Positions 55,100 through 64,000 of a stretch of 64,000 nt of DNA are shown here, in pieces. A program made the position numbers and the translations under genes. Each line of letters starts with the position of its first letter. The stretch's first letter is position 1. Below the pieces are notes generated by a model. The model saw nothing but the letters and a program-made list of their open reading frames with translations, did not search any database and had not been told where the DNA came from. This DNA comes from MFD04580-c1 sp963702995 (GTDB taxonomy: Bacteria; Planctomycetota; Phycisphaerae; Tepidisphaerales; Tepidisphaeraceae). The DNA lies in assembly GCA_963702995.1 (NCBI GenBank), contig OY969783.1, positions 6,138,001-6,202,000 of the forward strand. Direction: 5' to 3'.

Positions 55100-58000
55100 G
55101 ACGCACTCCTTGGCTCGGTCGCCAAAACGGCGTCCCCGGGGTTGTAGACCCGCGCCAGGTAGGTCGTTCGCGGCCGCGTCCCCAACTCCTCAAGAAGGGC
55201 GTGGTGCGTCGCCCGTTCCTGCTTGAGGCGGTACACCTCAGATTCCGGGTCGGCCATATTGCCGAACGTGATAGCGCGGGTCGGGCACGACTGGGCGCAC
55301 GCCGTCTCGACCGATCCGAGGATCTTCCGGGCGTCTTGTGCGATCTCGGCCGCGGCGTCCGGGCCGAGGCTCGCGCCTTTATTCGCGCTTCGCTGGGCAT
55401 CAGTCGCCCGCACTTCGTACTTCTTCGATTCGATGCGGGCGCGGCTGATCCGCTGTACGCAGTACGTACACTTTTCCATCACGCCCCGGTTCCGGACGGT
55501 CACCTCGGGGTTATGGGCCATCATCAGGACCGGCGTCGTGGTGTCCGCATACTGCAGGAAGTTGAACCGTCGCACTTTGTACGGGCAGTTGTTCGAGCAG
55601 TAGCGGGTGCCCACGCACCGGTTGTAGGTCATCTCGTTCAGCCCCTCCTTGCTGTGGGTGGTCGCCCCGACGGGGCAAACCACTTCGCACGGCGCTTTCT
55701 CGCAGTGCATGCAGGGGACAGGCTGGAACAGCGTCCGCTGGGGCGCGGCGGCCTCGCCTTCGAAATAGGTGTCGATCCGGATCCAGTGCATCTCCCGCTG
55801 GCGGATGACCTCTTCGTACCCGACGACCGAGATGTTGTTCTCGGCCTGGCACGCCACCACGCAGGCGTTGCACCCGATGCAGGCCGTCTGGTCGATCACC
55901 ATGGCCCATGCCGCGAAATCGGCGACGTGGCCGCCGCGATGGTCCGGCTGCTCCGGATAGAGGGACGTCCCGTCCGAGCCGCGCGGGTCGTCGGGCAACA
56001 CCGGCAGAGGCACGCCTCGGCCAGCCTTCCTATCCTTGTCCGCCGCCGTCCCCTTCTCCAGCGCGGAGGCGGCCGCCCGCGCCTCGCCCACGGTCATGAC
56101 TTTCACCAGGCCGCGCTCCTCATTTTCGCCGGTGCTGATGACCTGATGCGACTGCGTCACCGCGAGGCGATAGCGCTCCTCGGTCAACGTCAGCTTCACG
56201 CCGCCAGCGTGCCATGGCGCCGAGCGTGCCCGCAGCGCATAGGCGTTGACGCCGTGCGAATTGCCAACGGCCGGCCGCCGAGCGCCCATGCCCTAGGTGG
56301 AGGGTAACGCACCCTTCGGGCTGCCCCGGCAGAGCCCAGACCGGTGCCAGCAGCGAGCGGCCGCCAACCTCGACCTGGGCCATCCGCGTGTTTTCTTCCG
56401 AAGGGTCAGGGCTGTCGTCAACGGAGAGCTTGAGGTCGGCCGCCATCTTCGGGCTGATGAAAAGCGCATTGCCCCACGTCAGTTTGGTGAGTTGCTTGGG
56501 AAGCTCCTGCAACCAGGCGTTATTGGCGAAACGACCGTCCCAGAGGCTGGGGTCGGGCCGATAGATGAGCGTAAGCCCGGCGCCCCGTCCAGGTTCGCCG
56601 CCGCCCGCGTCGCCGCCGCACCCGCAACCGCTTCGGGCTTGAATGCCACGTCGGCCGGCGCGGCCTCGGTGCCTTGGATCACCCCAACTTCGAGCGATTT
56701 GTTCCAGAACGCCTCAAAATCGCCGCCGCCATGGCCTGCAAGCCATTGGCGCCAGGTGCCTCGCACCAGCTCGTAACTGGCATTTGTCGTGACAACGTTC
56801 GACGGTCCGCTCGTCGGTGCCGATGTTGGCGCTGGCGTGGGCGCGGTGGTCGGCACCGGCCCGGCGTCGGCCCCTGTGGCCGCGCGGTGCAGGGTTGAGA
56901 GGAACTCGTGAATCGACCGCCCCTGGTACAGCGGGGCGATCAGCGGCTGCACGATTGAAGCCGTTCCGTCGAATGCTCTGACGTCGCTCCACATCTCCAG
57001 GTAATGCGCTTTCGGGGATATGCCAGCGGCATAGCCGGGCCGTCTCATCCGCGTAAGGGCCCAGGTGGATGGCGAACCGGGGCGGCGTGGTCGGCGCATC
57101 CGTGCCCACTTCGGCCGCGCTGGAGAAGTCGCGAAGCACGTCGGCGAAACCCAGATCCGCTGGCGATGCGTAGGCCGGGTTTGCCCCGGCGATGACCAAT
57201 AGATCGACTTCACCCGATTTCACGGCGGCCGCCAACGCTTCCAGCGACGTCTCGGGCGAGATCGGGTTTTGCTCGACACGAGGGATCAGCCGCACCGTCT
57301 GCCCGAGGTTCCCGAGCGCGGCGTTCATCGCGTGCGCGAGCAGATGCACCTCAACCGGCTGATATTCGCCGGCGATGACCAGCCCGCGGCCGCGATGCGC
57401 CAGTAACTCGGCGGCGATCACCGACACAAGGTCCGACGGCGTGGCCGCCGGGATCGGCCGCGTCCGCGGGTGCGAGCCGGTGATCATCTCATGAAGCCGC
57501 ACGGCGAGCGCCGCCACCTCGGCCGGCGGCGCGCGAAGGCAATGGTCGGCTGTCGCCCCGGTGATGCTCGGTGTGCTTTCGACGACGTAGAGCCGATTGG
57601 CCATCGCCGGCCCCGCCTGCCGCACGCGCCGGCGATCGATAAAGTCCCGCGCGTACCGGACGCTACCCGGCTCGTCGAAGAGAAAGTTGGAATCCAGCGA
57701 AACCACGACATCGGCCTTCGTGAGGTCATAAATCGGCGACAGGTCCTGCCCGAATGCCTGCCCGGCGGCCGCGTGTGTGTTGGCCCGCGAAACCGGGTCG
57801 AACGTGTGCCACCGAGCGCCCGGTATCACGTCCAGCAGCCCGCGGATCTGGGCGGCGGCTGTCGGCGAGCTGATCGATTCGGTCAGGATTCGGACCCGCT
57901 TGGCCTCGGCGGGCCGGTCCGGCCCGAAGAAGGCGCGAATCTCTTTCACGAATTCGCCCCAGCCGCTGACATCCGCCTCGCGCTGGACCACTTGCGATCG

Positions 58001-58498
58001 ATCCGGGTCGTAGAGCGATAACAGCGACGCCTGCGTAAAGACATCCGCGGCCCCACGGCTGGCGGGATGATCCGGGTTCCCTTCGATCTTGGTCGGCCGC
58101 CCCTCGTGCTGCTCGACGATTACGCCTCGCCCCAGTCCGCCCATCGTAAAAGCCGAGGCGAAAAACAGCGGCCGCCCCGGCACGACAGCCTCCGGCTGCT
58201 GAACGTACGAGACGATCTTCTCATCCGTCTTCGGCTTGCACCCTCCCGCGGCCGTTGTCAGACCGGCCAGCGCAAGCGACGCGCCCATCAGCTTGAGGAA
58301 GTTGCGGCGGCTCGGGCCGTCCCCCCATTCCGATGCCGCCGGCGGGAACTCGCGCTCCACGGCGGCGCGGAACGCCGGATCACCAGCCAGCTCATCCAGC
58401 GATCGCCACTGGGGTCGGGCGCGTCCGTCAGGTTGTTGGGCACCGTTTAGCGTCATGCGCGTCTCGTTCACACCCGGCCTTGTGGCGTGCGCCGCCAA
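55096..58498 (-). CDS. actB: Alternative complex III catalytic-like/Fe-S subunit ActB (three frameshifts)
   Basis: About 1130 codons. The N-terminal half is a molybdopterin-oxidoreductase-like domain (no cofactor in known ActB) preceded by a Tat motif with lipobox, SRRNFLKLMGASLALAGLTT then AAGGC. The C-terminal half carries ferredoxin-type clusters: CIGCNACVVACQAEN, CMHCEKAPCEVVCPV, CVGTRYCSNNCPY and CTYCVQR, CAQSCPTRA. Frame breaks: near 57015 (an extra C; RWHIP then KAHYLEMWSDVRAF), near 56585 (a missing base; then YRPDPSLWDGRFANNAWLQE), and near 56272 (an extra T; AAGR then GNSHGVNAYALR). Conserved text continues across all three. Met at 58456 is an alternative start. Confidence 0.92.
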
Positions 58499-58507
58499 GG
58501 CGGCCGA

Positions 58508-59185
58508 TTAACGATGGCAGATGGAACAGTTCGTCAGTTGCGCCGTTCGAATGTGATATTCCTCGACGAGTGCCGGCCCAAGCGCGGCCTGGGTCTTCTC
58601 CGGCCGCCCCGAATCACGGGCGACGTCGTAGCTCATGTTGAACACCTGATCCCGCGGCCGCAGGTATTTCTGCGGCGCGCGATGGCAATCGAGGCACCAG
58701 CCCATGGTAAGCGACGTCGCCTGCCAGGTGAGGGGCATCCGATCCACCTGCCCGTGGCACGTCGCGCAGCTTACGCCCTTGGCGACATGAATGCTGTGGT
58801 TGAAGTAGACGAAGTCCGGCAGCTTGTGGACGCGGTTCCACTCCAGCGGCTGATCGTTCGCCCAGCTCTGCCGGACCGGCCGCAGCACTTCGGTGTTCGT
58901 CCAGATTTGCGAATGGCAGGTCATGCATGTCTTCGTGGGCGGCAGCCCCGCATACCCCGAGTCCTCCACGGACGTATGGCAGTACCGGCAGTCGATCCCC
59001 AGCCCCCCGACATGGTGTTCGTGACTGAACGGCACCGGCTGCTCCCGCGCGATGTTCTGGTTGGTGATGTAAGGCGTCTTCTGAAGCTCAAACGCTCCCC
59101 ACCCCACGCCCGCGACGAGCAGCACGCCCCCGAGCAAAGTCGCGCGGGCGATGGCGTTGCTGGCGGGATGGAACAGTTGAGCCAT
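58508..59185 (-). CDS. actA: Alternative complex III pentaheme cytochrome c ActA
   Basis: 225 residues from ATG 59185 (MAQLFHPASNA). N-terminal signal-anchor (ARATLLGGVLLVAGVGWGAF). Five heme c sites: CRYCH (66), CMTCH (87), CATCH (140), CLDCH (164), CSICH (220). PVPFSHEHHVGGLGIDCRYC is a family hallmark. It carries electrons from the quinol site to ActE. First gene of the respiratory operon, read leftward to at least ctaF. Confidence 0.95.
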   Translation of the reverse strand: MAQLFHPASNAIARATLLGGVLLVAGVGWGAFELQKTPYITNQNIAREQPVPFSHEHHVGGLGIDCRYCHTSVEDSGYAGLPPTKTCMTCHSQIWTNTEVLRPVRQSWANDQPLEWNRVHKLPDFVYFNHSIHVAKGVSCATCHGQVDRMPLTWQATSLTMGWCLDCHRAPQKYLRPRDQVFNMSYDVARDSGRPEKTQAALGPALVEEYHIRTAQLTNCSICHR

Positions 59186-59764
59186 GTCAGATCCGCTATC
59201 GGACGTCACGAGCCGAGCAGCCGACCGGCCTCTCGTCTCGCCACGGGGAAATGTAGGCAGGCTATCCCGTTTGATGGGATGGCAAAAATCGAGCGGCTCA
59301 AAATCCCTCCGCGCAATCGATCGAGCTGAGCGAGGTGAACAAGACCTTGCGGCGGGTTACGAGCGCGTTAAGGCGGCTTCGAGGCCGATATTCAGAATTC
59401 AGGTCAGCTCCAAATCACCCGACATAGGAACGGCGGCGACACATCGGGATCGGAAAACCTTTTGAAAGCGGGCTGGAGATGCCAGGCATGGCCGCACCCG
59501 ATCGTGACCGCCCGCCGAAGGGACATACCGACCGGAACGGTATCCGGCGGCAGAGATTTCCCCGGTGGGCGCTCCCGGTGACGACGGTCCTCTGGGTAAT
59601 TACGACGAAGCCGGGACGCTGCGATTCAGCGGCGGCATCACGCGGCGCGCGCGCGCAGGTCGGCGAGAACGATGGGGCGGCGGGGATCGAGGATTTGTTG
59701 AGCCATTTGCCGCCGCGGATCTGCACAACACCGGTCTACGGCTGCGAGCCGTGGTGATCGTTCA
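59186..59764. other. Divergent intergenic region between actA and the histidine kinase
   Basis: 579 bases. A small hairpin ATCCCG/CGGGAT lies near 59263-59280. No supportable gene. Presumably holds promoters for both directions, but no convincing box or riboswitch was recognised. Confidence 0.45.
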
Positions 59765-61328
59765 ATGAACGTACAAGCGGAAGACACTCAGATGCGCGAG
59801 CCGCGCATTGCGAAGCAGTCCGACGAAGTGCTGGCGCAGCACCAGCGATCGAACTGGGTGCGGACCGACCACCTGTTCGCCGGCCTGCTTGCTTTCGAAT
59901 GGTTGGCGGGGATCGTCCTGACACTGTGCAGAACCCCGCTGACCTGGAGCGGAGGCCACGGCCATCCGCATCCGCACGTTTATGTCGCGCTGCTGCTGGG
60001 CGGCACGATCGTCGCGCTTCCGGTCTACCTCGCGCTCGCCAACCCCGGGCGGACGCTGACGCGGCATGCGATCGCCGTCGGCCAGATGCTGATGTCAGGC
60101 ATGCTGATCCACCTGGGCGACGGCCGCATCGAGATGCACTTCCATGTGTTCGGCTCGCTCGCCTTTTTGACATTCTATCGGGACTGGCGGGTGTTGATGA
60201 CCGCGACGGCGGTGGTCGCCGCCGATCATCTGCTGCGCGGCATGTTCCTTCCCCAATCGGTGTACGGGGTTACGGCGGCCAGCAATTGGCGCACGCTGGA
60301 GCACTCGGCCTGGGTGGTCTTCGAGGACATTTTCCTGGTCGGCTCGTGCGTTCGAAGCGTGCGCGAGATGCGCGGCATCGCCACGCAGCGGGCGCTGCTC
60401 GAAGAGGCGTATCACAACGAGGAACGCCGCGTCATGGAGCGCACGGCGCAACTGAAAGAGGCGCAGAGTGCCCTGGTCAAGGCGGCCCGAAAAGCGGGGA
60501 TGGCGGAGATCGCCACATCCGTGCTCCATAACGTCGGGAACGTCCTGAACAGCGTCAATGTCTCGGCCAGCGTGGTGACCGAGAAGCTGCGCGGATCAGA
60601 AGTTTCGAGCCTGATCAAAGTCGGTGGCTTGCTCCGGGAGCGGAAGTCGGACCTGGCCCGTTTCCTCACGGACGATGCGCGGGAAGCTCGTTCCTGACTT
60701 CATCAGCGATCTCGCGGGTTGCCTCGGCGCGGAACAGGAAGAACTGCTCGCCGAGGTCAAGCAGATGGTCGCCGGGATCGAACATATCAAGCAGATCGTG
60801 GCGGCCCAGCAATCCACCGCATCGCATGACGGGGTGCGGACGGCGACCGATCCGGCCAGGTTGATGGATACGGCCCTGATGCTGGAGGCGGCCGCCCCGC
60901 GCCATGGCATCGAGATCCGCCGGCGCTTTGAGCCCGTTCCCTGTGCGCTGATGGACGAGCACAAGGTGCTTCAAGTCCTGGTGAACCTCATCAGCAACGC
61001 CCGCCACGCGCTGAAGGCTCATGAGAACAGCGAACGGCTGATGACGCTCGGCGTCCGCCTGGCCCCCCGGGAAGGTGGGGCGGCCGCGATCCTGTTCGAA
61101 GTCGGCGACAACGGCGTCGGGATTCCGCCCGGGCACTTGACGAAGATCTTTTCGCACGGGTTCACCACGAAGCAGGGGGGGCACGGCTTTGGGCTTCATG
61201 GGGCCGTCAACGCGGCCGGTGAGATGGGTGGGTCGCTTAGAGCGTTTAGTCCCGGACCGGGCCAAGGCGCCGTCTTCACGTTGGAGATCCCGTTCGCGCC
61301 GGCAACCTTGGAGGCGTCATGTCATTAG
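59765..61328 (+). CDS. Membrane sensor histidine kinase (frameshift)
   Basis: About 520 codons. Four to six membrane helices occupy residues ~35-200, containing the distinctive HLGDGRIEMHFHVFGSLAFL. A coiled region (LLEEAYHNEERRVMERTAQL) leads to the phosphoacceptor segment AGMAEIATSVLHNVGNVLNS. The ATPase domain has LQVLVNLISNARHALKAHE (N box), VGDNGVGIPP (G1), IFSHGFTTKQGGHGFGLHGA (F and G2). The frame breaks at ~60671-60683 (FLTDD, then in the next frame RGKLVPDFISDLAG); a two-base loss in GCGCGC or one extra base would explain it. Overlaps the next gene by 10 bases, which is its probable response regulator. Confidence 0.85.
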
Positions 61329-63205
61329 AGGCCTTCGCGCGTCGAATCCTGACGATCGATGACAACGAAGCGATCCACCAGGATTTCAGAAAGATCCTCG
61401 CGCCTGCCGAGGCGTCGCCGAAGCTGGCCAGCGTCAAGGCCCAGCTCTTCGGGGACGCCCCAGCGAAGGCGGCGAAGCTCCATTTTGAAATCGATTCCGC
61501 CCTTCAGGGAGAAGAGGGGTTGAAACGCCTGACCGAAGCGATGGCGGCCGGTCGGAACTACTCCGTCGCCTTCGTGGACATGCGCATGCCTCCAGGGTGG
61601 GACGGCCTGCACACGATCCAGAGGCTCTGGGAGGCCGACCCGGAACTGCAGGTGGTGATCTGTAGCGCGTTCTCGGATTACTCATGGGACGACGTTTCCG
61701 CGAAGCTGGGCTTGTCCGATCGGCTGGTGATCCTGAAAAAGCCGTTCGACCCCGCGGAGGTGCTCCAACTGGCGACGGCGCTGAGCGAAAAATGGTCCCT
61801 GCGGCGGGCCGCTCGACTGAAGCTCGCCGAGCTGGAACAGATGGTTCGAGAGCGGACGATAGAACTCACCCAACTGGCATGGCACGATCGGCTCACGGGC
61901 CTCGCGAACCGTGGTCTTTTCATCAAGCGGCTGGCGGACACCGTTCAGCGAGCCGTCAGTGACGACGCTTATCGATTCGCGCTCTTCTTCCTGGATTTCG
62001 ATCGGTTCAAGTCCGTCAACGACACGCTCGGGCATGAGGCCGGGGACGCGTTGCTCAAGGAGATCGCTGCCCGGCTCGAGGCTGCTCTGAAGCGCGCCGG
62101 GGATGTCGTCGGGCAGGCGCTGGCCGCGCGGCTGGGCGGGGACGAGTTCACCATTCTGACGGACGGCCCGGCCGCGGCCCATCCTGAAGCGTTCGCCGCG
62201 GATCTGCTGGCGGCCCTGGCGGCCCCTTATTCACTCGGCGATTCCGACGTCCATTGCACCGCCAGCATCGGCATCACCACGAGTGACCTGAAATACACCC
62301 GCGCCGAGCACGCCCTGCGGGACGCCGACACCGCGATGTACAGCGCCAAGGCCGCCGGGAAGGCGCGGTACGCGATCTTCGATCGCGGCATGCACGACGC
62401 GGTGATCGATCGCCTGGAGATCGAGCACGACCTGCGGCAAGCGGTCAAGCGCAACCAGTTGTTGCTTCACTACCAGCCGATCGTGTCACTCGGAAGCGGC
62501 CAGATCGTCGGCTTCGAGGCCCTGGTTCGGTGGCAGCACCCCAAGCGCGGGATGATCCCACCGCTCGGCTTCATCCCCTGCTCTGAAGAGACCGGATTGA
62601 TCGTGCCGATCGGGGCATGGGTCCTGCGGGAGGCGTGCCGGCAGCTCCAGTGCTGGACGGCGAAGTACCCGCGCTGGCGCGACTTGACGATCAGCGTGAA
62701 CCTTTCCGCCCGGCAGTTGACGACAACCAACCTCGCCGGCGACCTGCGCGAAATCCTCCGCCAGAGCGGCATCCGTCCAAAATCCCTGGCGCTGGAGATC
62801 ACCGAAAGCGCGGTGATGGTCAACCCGGATGCGTCCATCGAAGTCTTGAAGGAGCTGCGCGGCCTCGGCGTGGAACTGCACCTGGACGACTTCGGCACCG
62901 GCTATTCGTCGCTTAGCTCGCTGCACCGATTCCCGCTCACGGCGGTGAAGGTGGATCGCAGTTTCATCAAGAACCTGACCGATCGCAGGGACTACTCAGC
63001 CGTGGTCAACGCGATCATCAGCCTCGCCCGGCACCTGGGCCTGACGCTGATCGCCGAGGGGATCGAAACCGCCGATCAGATCATGCTGCTGCAATTCATG
63101 GAGTGTGAGATGGCCCAGGGCTACTACTTCGGCCGCCCCACCCCCGCCGCGGCCGCCGAGGCCCTCCTCGCCCGCTCACACTTCGAGCAGCCGGCCGCGG
63201 CCTGA
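61319..63205 (+). CDS. Response regulator with GGDEF and EAL domains
   Basis: 628 residues. REC domain at 1-160: acidic pair Asp14/15, phosphoacceptor Asp87 (AFVDMRMPP) and Lys141 in ILKKPFDP. A coiled linker precedes the GGDEF domain (~185-355), whose active motif GGDEF is intact at 273-277; the usual RxxD inhibitory site is absent. The EAL domain follows (~370-620) with FEALVRW at 399, NLSARQL, ALEITESAV, LDDFGTGYSS and KVDRSFI. It could make and break cyclic di-GMP under control of the coupled kinase. Which activity dominates cannot be told. Confidence 0.95.
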   Translation: MSLEAFARRILTIDDNEAIHQDFRKILAPAEASPKLASVKAQLFGDAPAKAAKLHFEIDSALQGEEGLKRLTEAMAAGRNYSVAFVDMRMPPGWDGLHTIQRLWEADPELQVVICSAFSDYSWDDVSAKLGLSDRLVILKKPFDPAEVLQLATALSEKWSLRRAARLKLAELEQMVRERTIELTQLAWHDRLTGLANRGLFIKRLADTVQRAVSDDAYRFALFFLDFDRFKSVNDTLGHEAGDALLKEIAARLEAALKRAGDVVGQALAARLGGDEFTILTDGPAAAHPEAFAADLLAALAAPYSLGDSDVHCTASIGITTSDLKYTRAEHALRDADTAMYSAKAAGKARYAIFDRGMHDAVIDRLEIEHDLRQAVKRNQLLLHYQPIVSLGSGQIVGFEALVRWQHPKRGMIPPLGFIPCSEETGLIVPIGAWVLREACRQLQCWTAKYPRWRDLTISVNLSARQLTTTNLAGDLREILRQSGIRPKSLALEITESAVMVNPDASIEVLKELRGLGVELHLDDFGTGYSSLSSLHRFPLTAVKVDRSFIKNLTDRRDYSAVVNAIISLARHLGLTLIAEGIETADQIMLLQFMECEMAQGYYFGRPTPAAAAEALLARSHFEQPAAA

Positions 63206-63267
63206 CCGGAGCGGTCGAAGTGCGATCGTTGCAGAGGTTGCGAAAATTAATCCCGAGGCGCCCGAAC

Positions 63268-63589
63268 TACCCGCGACAGGATTCGAACCTGTGACCTGCG
63301 GTTTCAGGTTTGTGCGACTTTCGCCGCTCCCTGGACTTTCTCTTTGCCGTGTCGGCGGCCGTGGCGACCAAGGTCGCCCTGAGCACCGGTTTAGGCAGCG
63401 GCCGTTAAGTCTCTGCACCTTCAAGCCGGCGTTCCCTCAAGAGGAGCGCCGGCAGGCTTGGCTTAGGATTGCCCCCGCCGTCACGCGATGGGGTTTCCCT
63501 GAATTTGACCGCATCCCGTCCCACCGTTTCCGGTGGGCGGCCCTCTTACCGAAGGAAACCGCCGCTCTATCCAACTGAGCTACGCGGGC
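63268..63589 (-). tRNA. tRNA-Arg (anticodon CCU), split by a group I intron
   Basis: Exon 1 (63589-63553, 37 nt) gives acceptor GCCCGCG, D arm GCTC...GAGC, and anticodon stem GCGGT with the loop ending TTCCT. Exon 2 (63304-63268, 37 nt) starts AAACCGC and contains the T arm ACAGGTTCGAATCCTGT and acceptor CGCGGGT plus discriminator A. Joined, the 74-nt tRNA has anticodon CCU, correct stems and a G-U pair at 1-72. CCA is not encoded. The intron interrupts directly after anticodon base 36. Confidence 0.93.
63305..63552 (-). other. Group I intron, 248 nt
   Basis: All core elements occur in order on the minus strand: P2 hairpin CCCACCG-GAAA-CGGTGGG, P element AATTCAGGGAAACC, Q element GCAATCCTAAGCCAAGCC, R element GTGCAGAGACTTAACGG, S element AAAGAGAAAGTCC. 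The exon ends in U and the intron ends in G, as required for group I splicing. No homing endonuclease is encoded. The small size and location in tRNA-Arg(CCU) suggest subgroup IC3. Confidence 0.92.
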
Positions 63590-63926
63590 GCGTAAACAGA
63601 CGCTAGCAAGGCCGCCGCTGGAGAGCAAGCCGCCGCCCGCCGCCGGCGGCTGCGGGGGCTCGCGATCATCACGCACATCGCAAGCAACCTCGTGGCCGCC
63701 GGCTCCGGTGTCACCGTCATTGAACCGCTGACGTACGTGGCCGGGACCTCCACCCTACTGGAGCTCAACAGTTTCGGTGCCAGCCGCCCCGTTCGCTTGA
63801 CCACAACACGCCAGGCGGGCCGTACTTGCCGGCAAGGACTTTGCGACTTACCTTCAGTTCGTCTTTGCGGCGTCGCCTTCAGCAGGACGTCGGAGCAATT
63901 CCCGCAACCCATCTCCTGGAGCAGCC
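63590..63926. other. Intergenic region before the last gene
   Basis: 337 bases. No supportable gene. A minus-strand frame reads TVTPEPAATRLLAM then a basic tail near 63660-63720, faintly like a PEP-CTERM sorting signal; it may be a decayed gene end. Confidence 0.3.
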
Positions 63927-64000
63927 ATGAAACGCTTCAAACGATCCCGCTTCGTCGTCGCCGCGCTGGCGGCCGCCATGCTGGGCCCGCTCGGTCAGGC
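63927..64000 (+). CDS. Start of an exported protein (cut by window edge)
   Basis: ATG 63927 with GGAG five bases upstream. Only the signal peptide is visible: MKRFKRSRFVVAALAAAMLG followed by PLGQA. The product cannot be identified. Confidence 0.6.
   Translation, partial: MKRFKRSRFVVAALAAAMLGPLGQ

Noticed and set aside
51659..55147. Long plus-strand open frames opposite actC-actF
   Set aside because: Charged, low-complexity translations without domains, lying fully antisense to conserved respiratory genes.
63640..63912. PEP-CTERM protein gene on the minus strand
   Set aside because: TPEPAATRLLAM followed by basic residues is suggestive, but the frame has no signal peptide or recognisable domain and continues past the expected end.

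Overview
The window is GC-rich, densely coded bacterial DNA. Its gene content points to Planctomycetota, probably a Phycisphaerae-like lineage: an alternative complex III (ActABCDEF) gene set joined to a caa3-type oxidase operon, DUF3467, DUF4159 and DUF4139 proteins, a two-Amt/PII locus, and many short palindromic repeats between genes. This assignment rests on gene content only, because no rRNA is present.

Layout. 1-3.8 kb: envelope genes on the minus strand (BamD-like TPR protein, LptE-like lipoprotein, FtsH running off the left edge). 4.1-6.6 kb: an exported DUF4159 protein. 7.0-14.2 kb: an uncharacterised transglutaminase / circularly permuted ATP-grasp / alpha-E / DUF2126 cluster. 14.5-18.9 kb: three tandem DUF4139 paralogues separated by a hairpin repeat. 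19.1-20.6 kb: WrbA and a two-gene unit with a HEPN-like protein. 20.7-22.0 kb: DAHP synthase behind an apparent aromatic amino acid attenuator. 23-27.3 kb: glucan phosphorylase and a GlcD-type oxidase. 27.6-32.7 kb: DUF3467 and amt-glnB-amt with a sigma-54-like promoter. 33-41.9 kb: Tudor-like protein, PriA, membrane protein, TrpB, guanidinium-type SMR exporter, sialate esterase, small membrane protein. 42-44 kb: TPP riboswitch and ThiC. 44.1-59.2 kb: a minus-strand respiratory operon, ActA-F, Sco, caa3 oxidase. 59.8-63.2 kb: histidine kinase and REC-GGDEF-EAL protein. 63.3-63.6 kb: tRNA-Arg(CCU) interrupted by a group I intron. The right edge cuts the start of an exported protein.

How the genes work together. 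The respiratory operon encodes a quinol-to-oxygen chain: ActA-F oxidises quinol and the oxidase with a cytochrome c fused to subunit II reduces oxygen, with Sco loading CuA. The amt-glnB-amt locus couples ammonium uptake to PII sensing. AroF and TrpB belong to aromatic synthesis. GlgP mobilises glycogen.

Sequence quality matters for reading this annotation. At least ten conserved genes carry single-base indels (mostly at G/C runs) or in-frame TAG codons, yet remain conserved on both sides. I annotate these as whole genes and give the break positions. Most breaks look like consensus errors in an assembly, and thiC shows what may be merged strain variants. The strongest new observations are the aroF attenuator, the intron-bearing tRNA, the HEPN-like pair with a tetranucleotide repeat at its frameshift, and several families of nested palindromic repeats.
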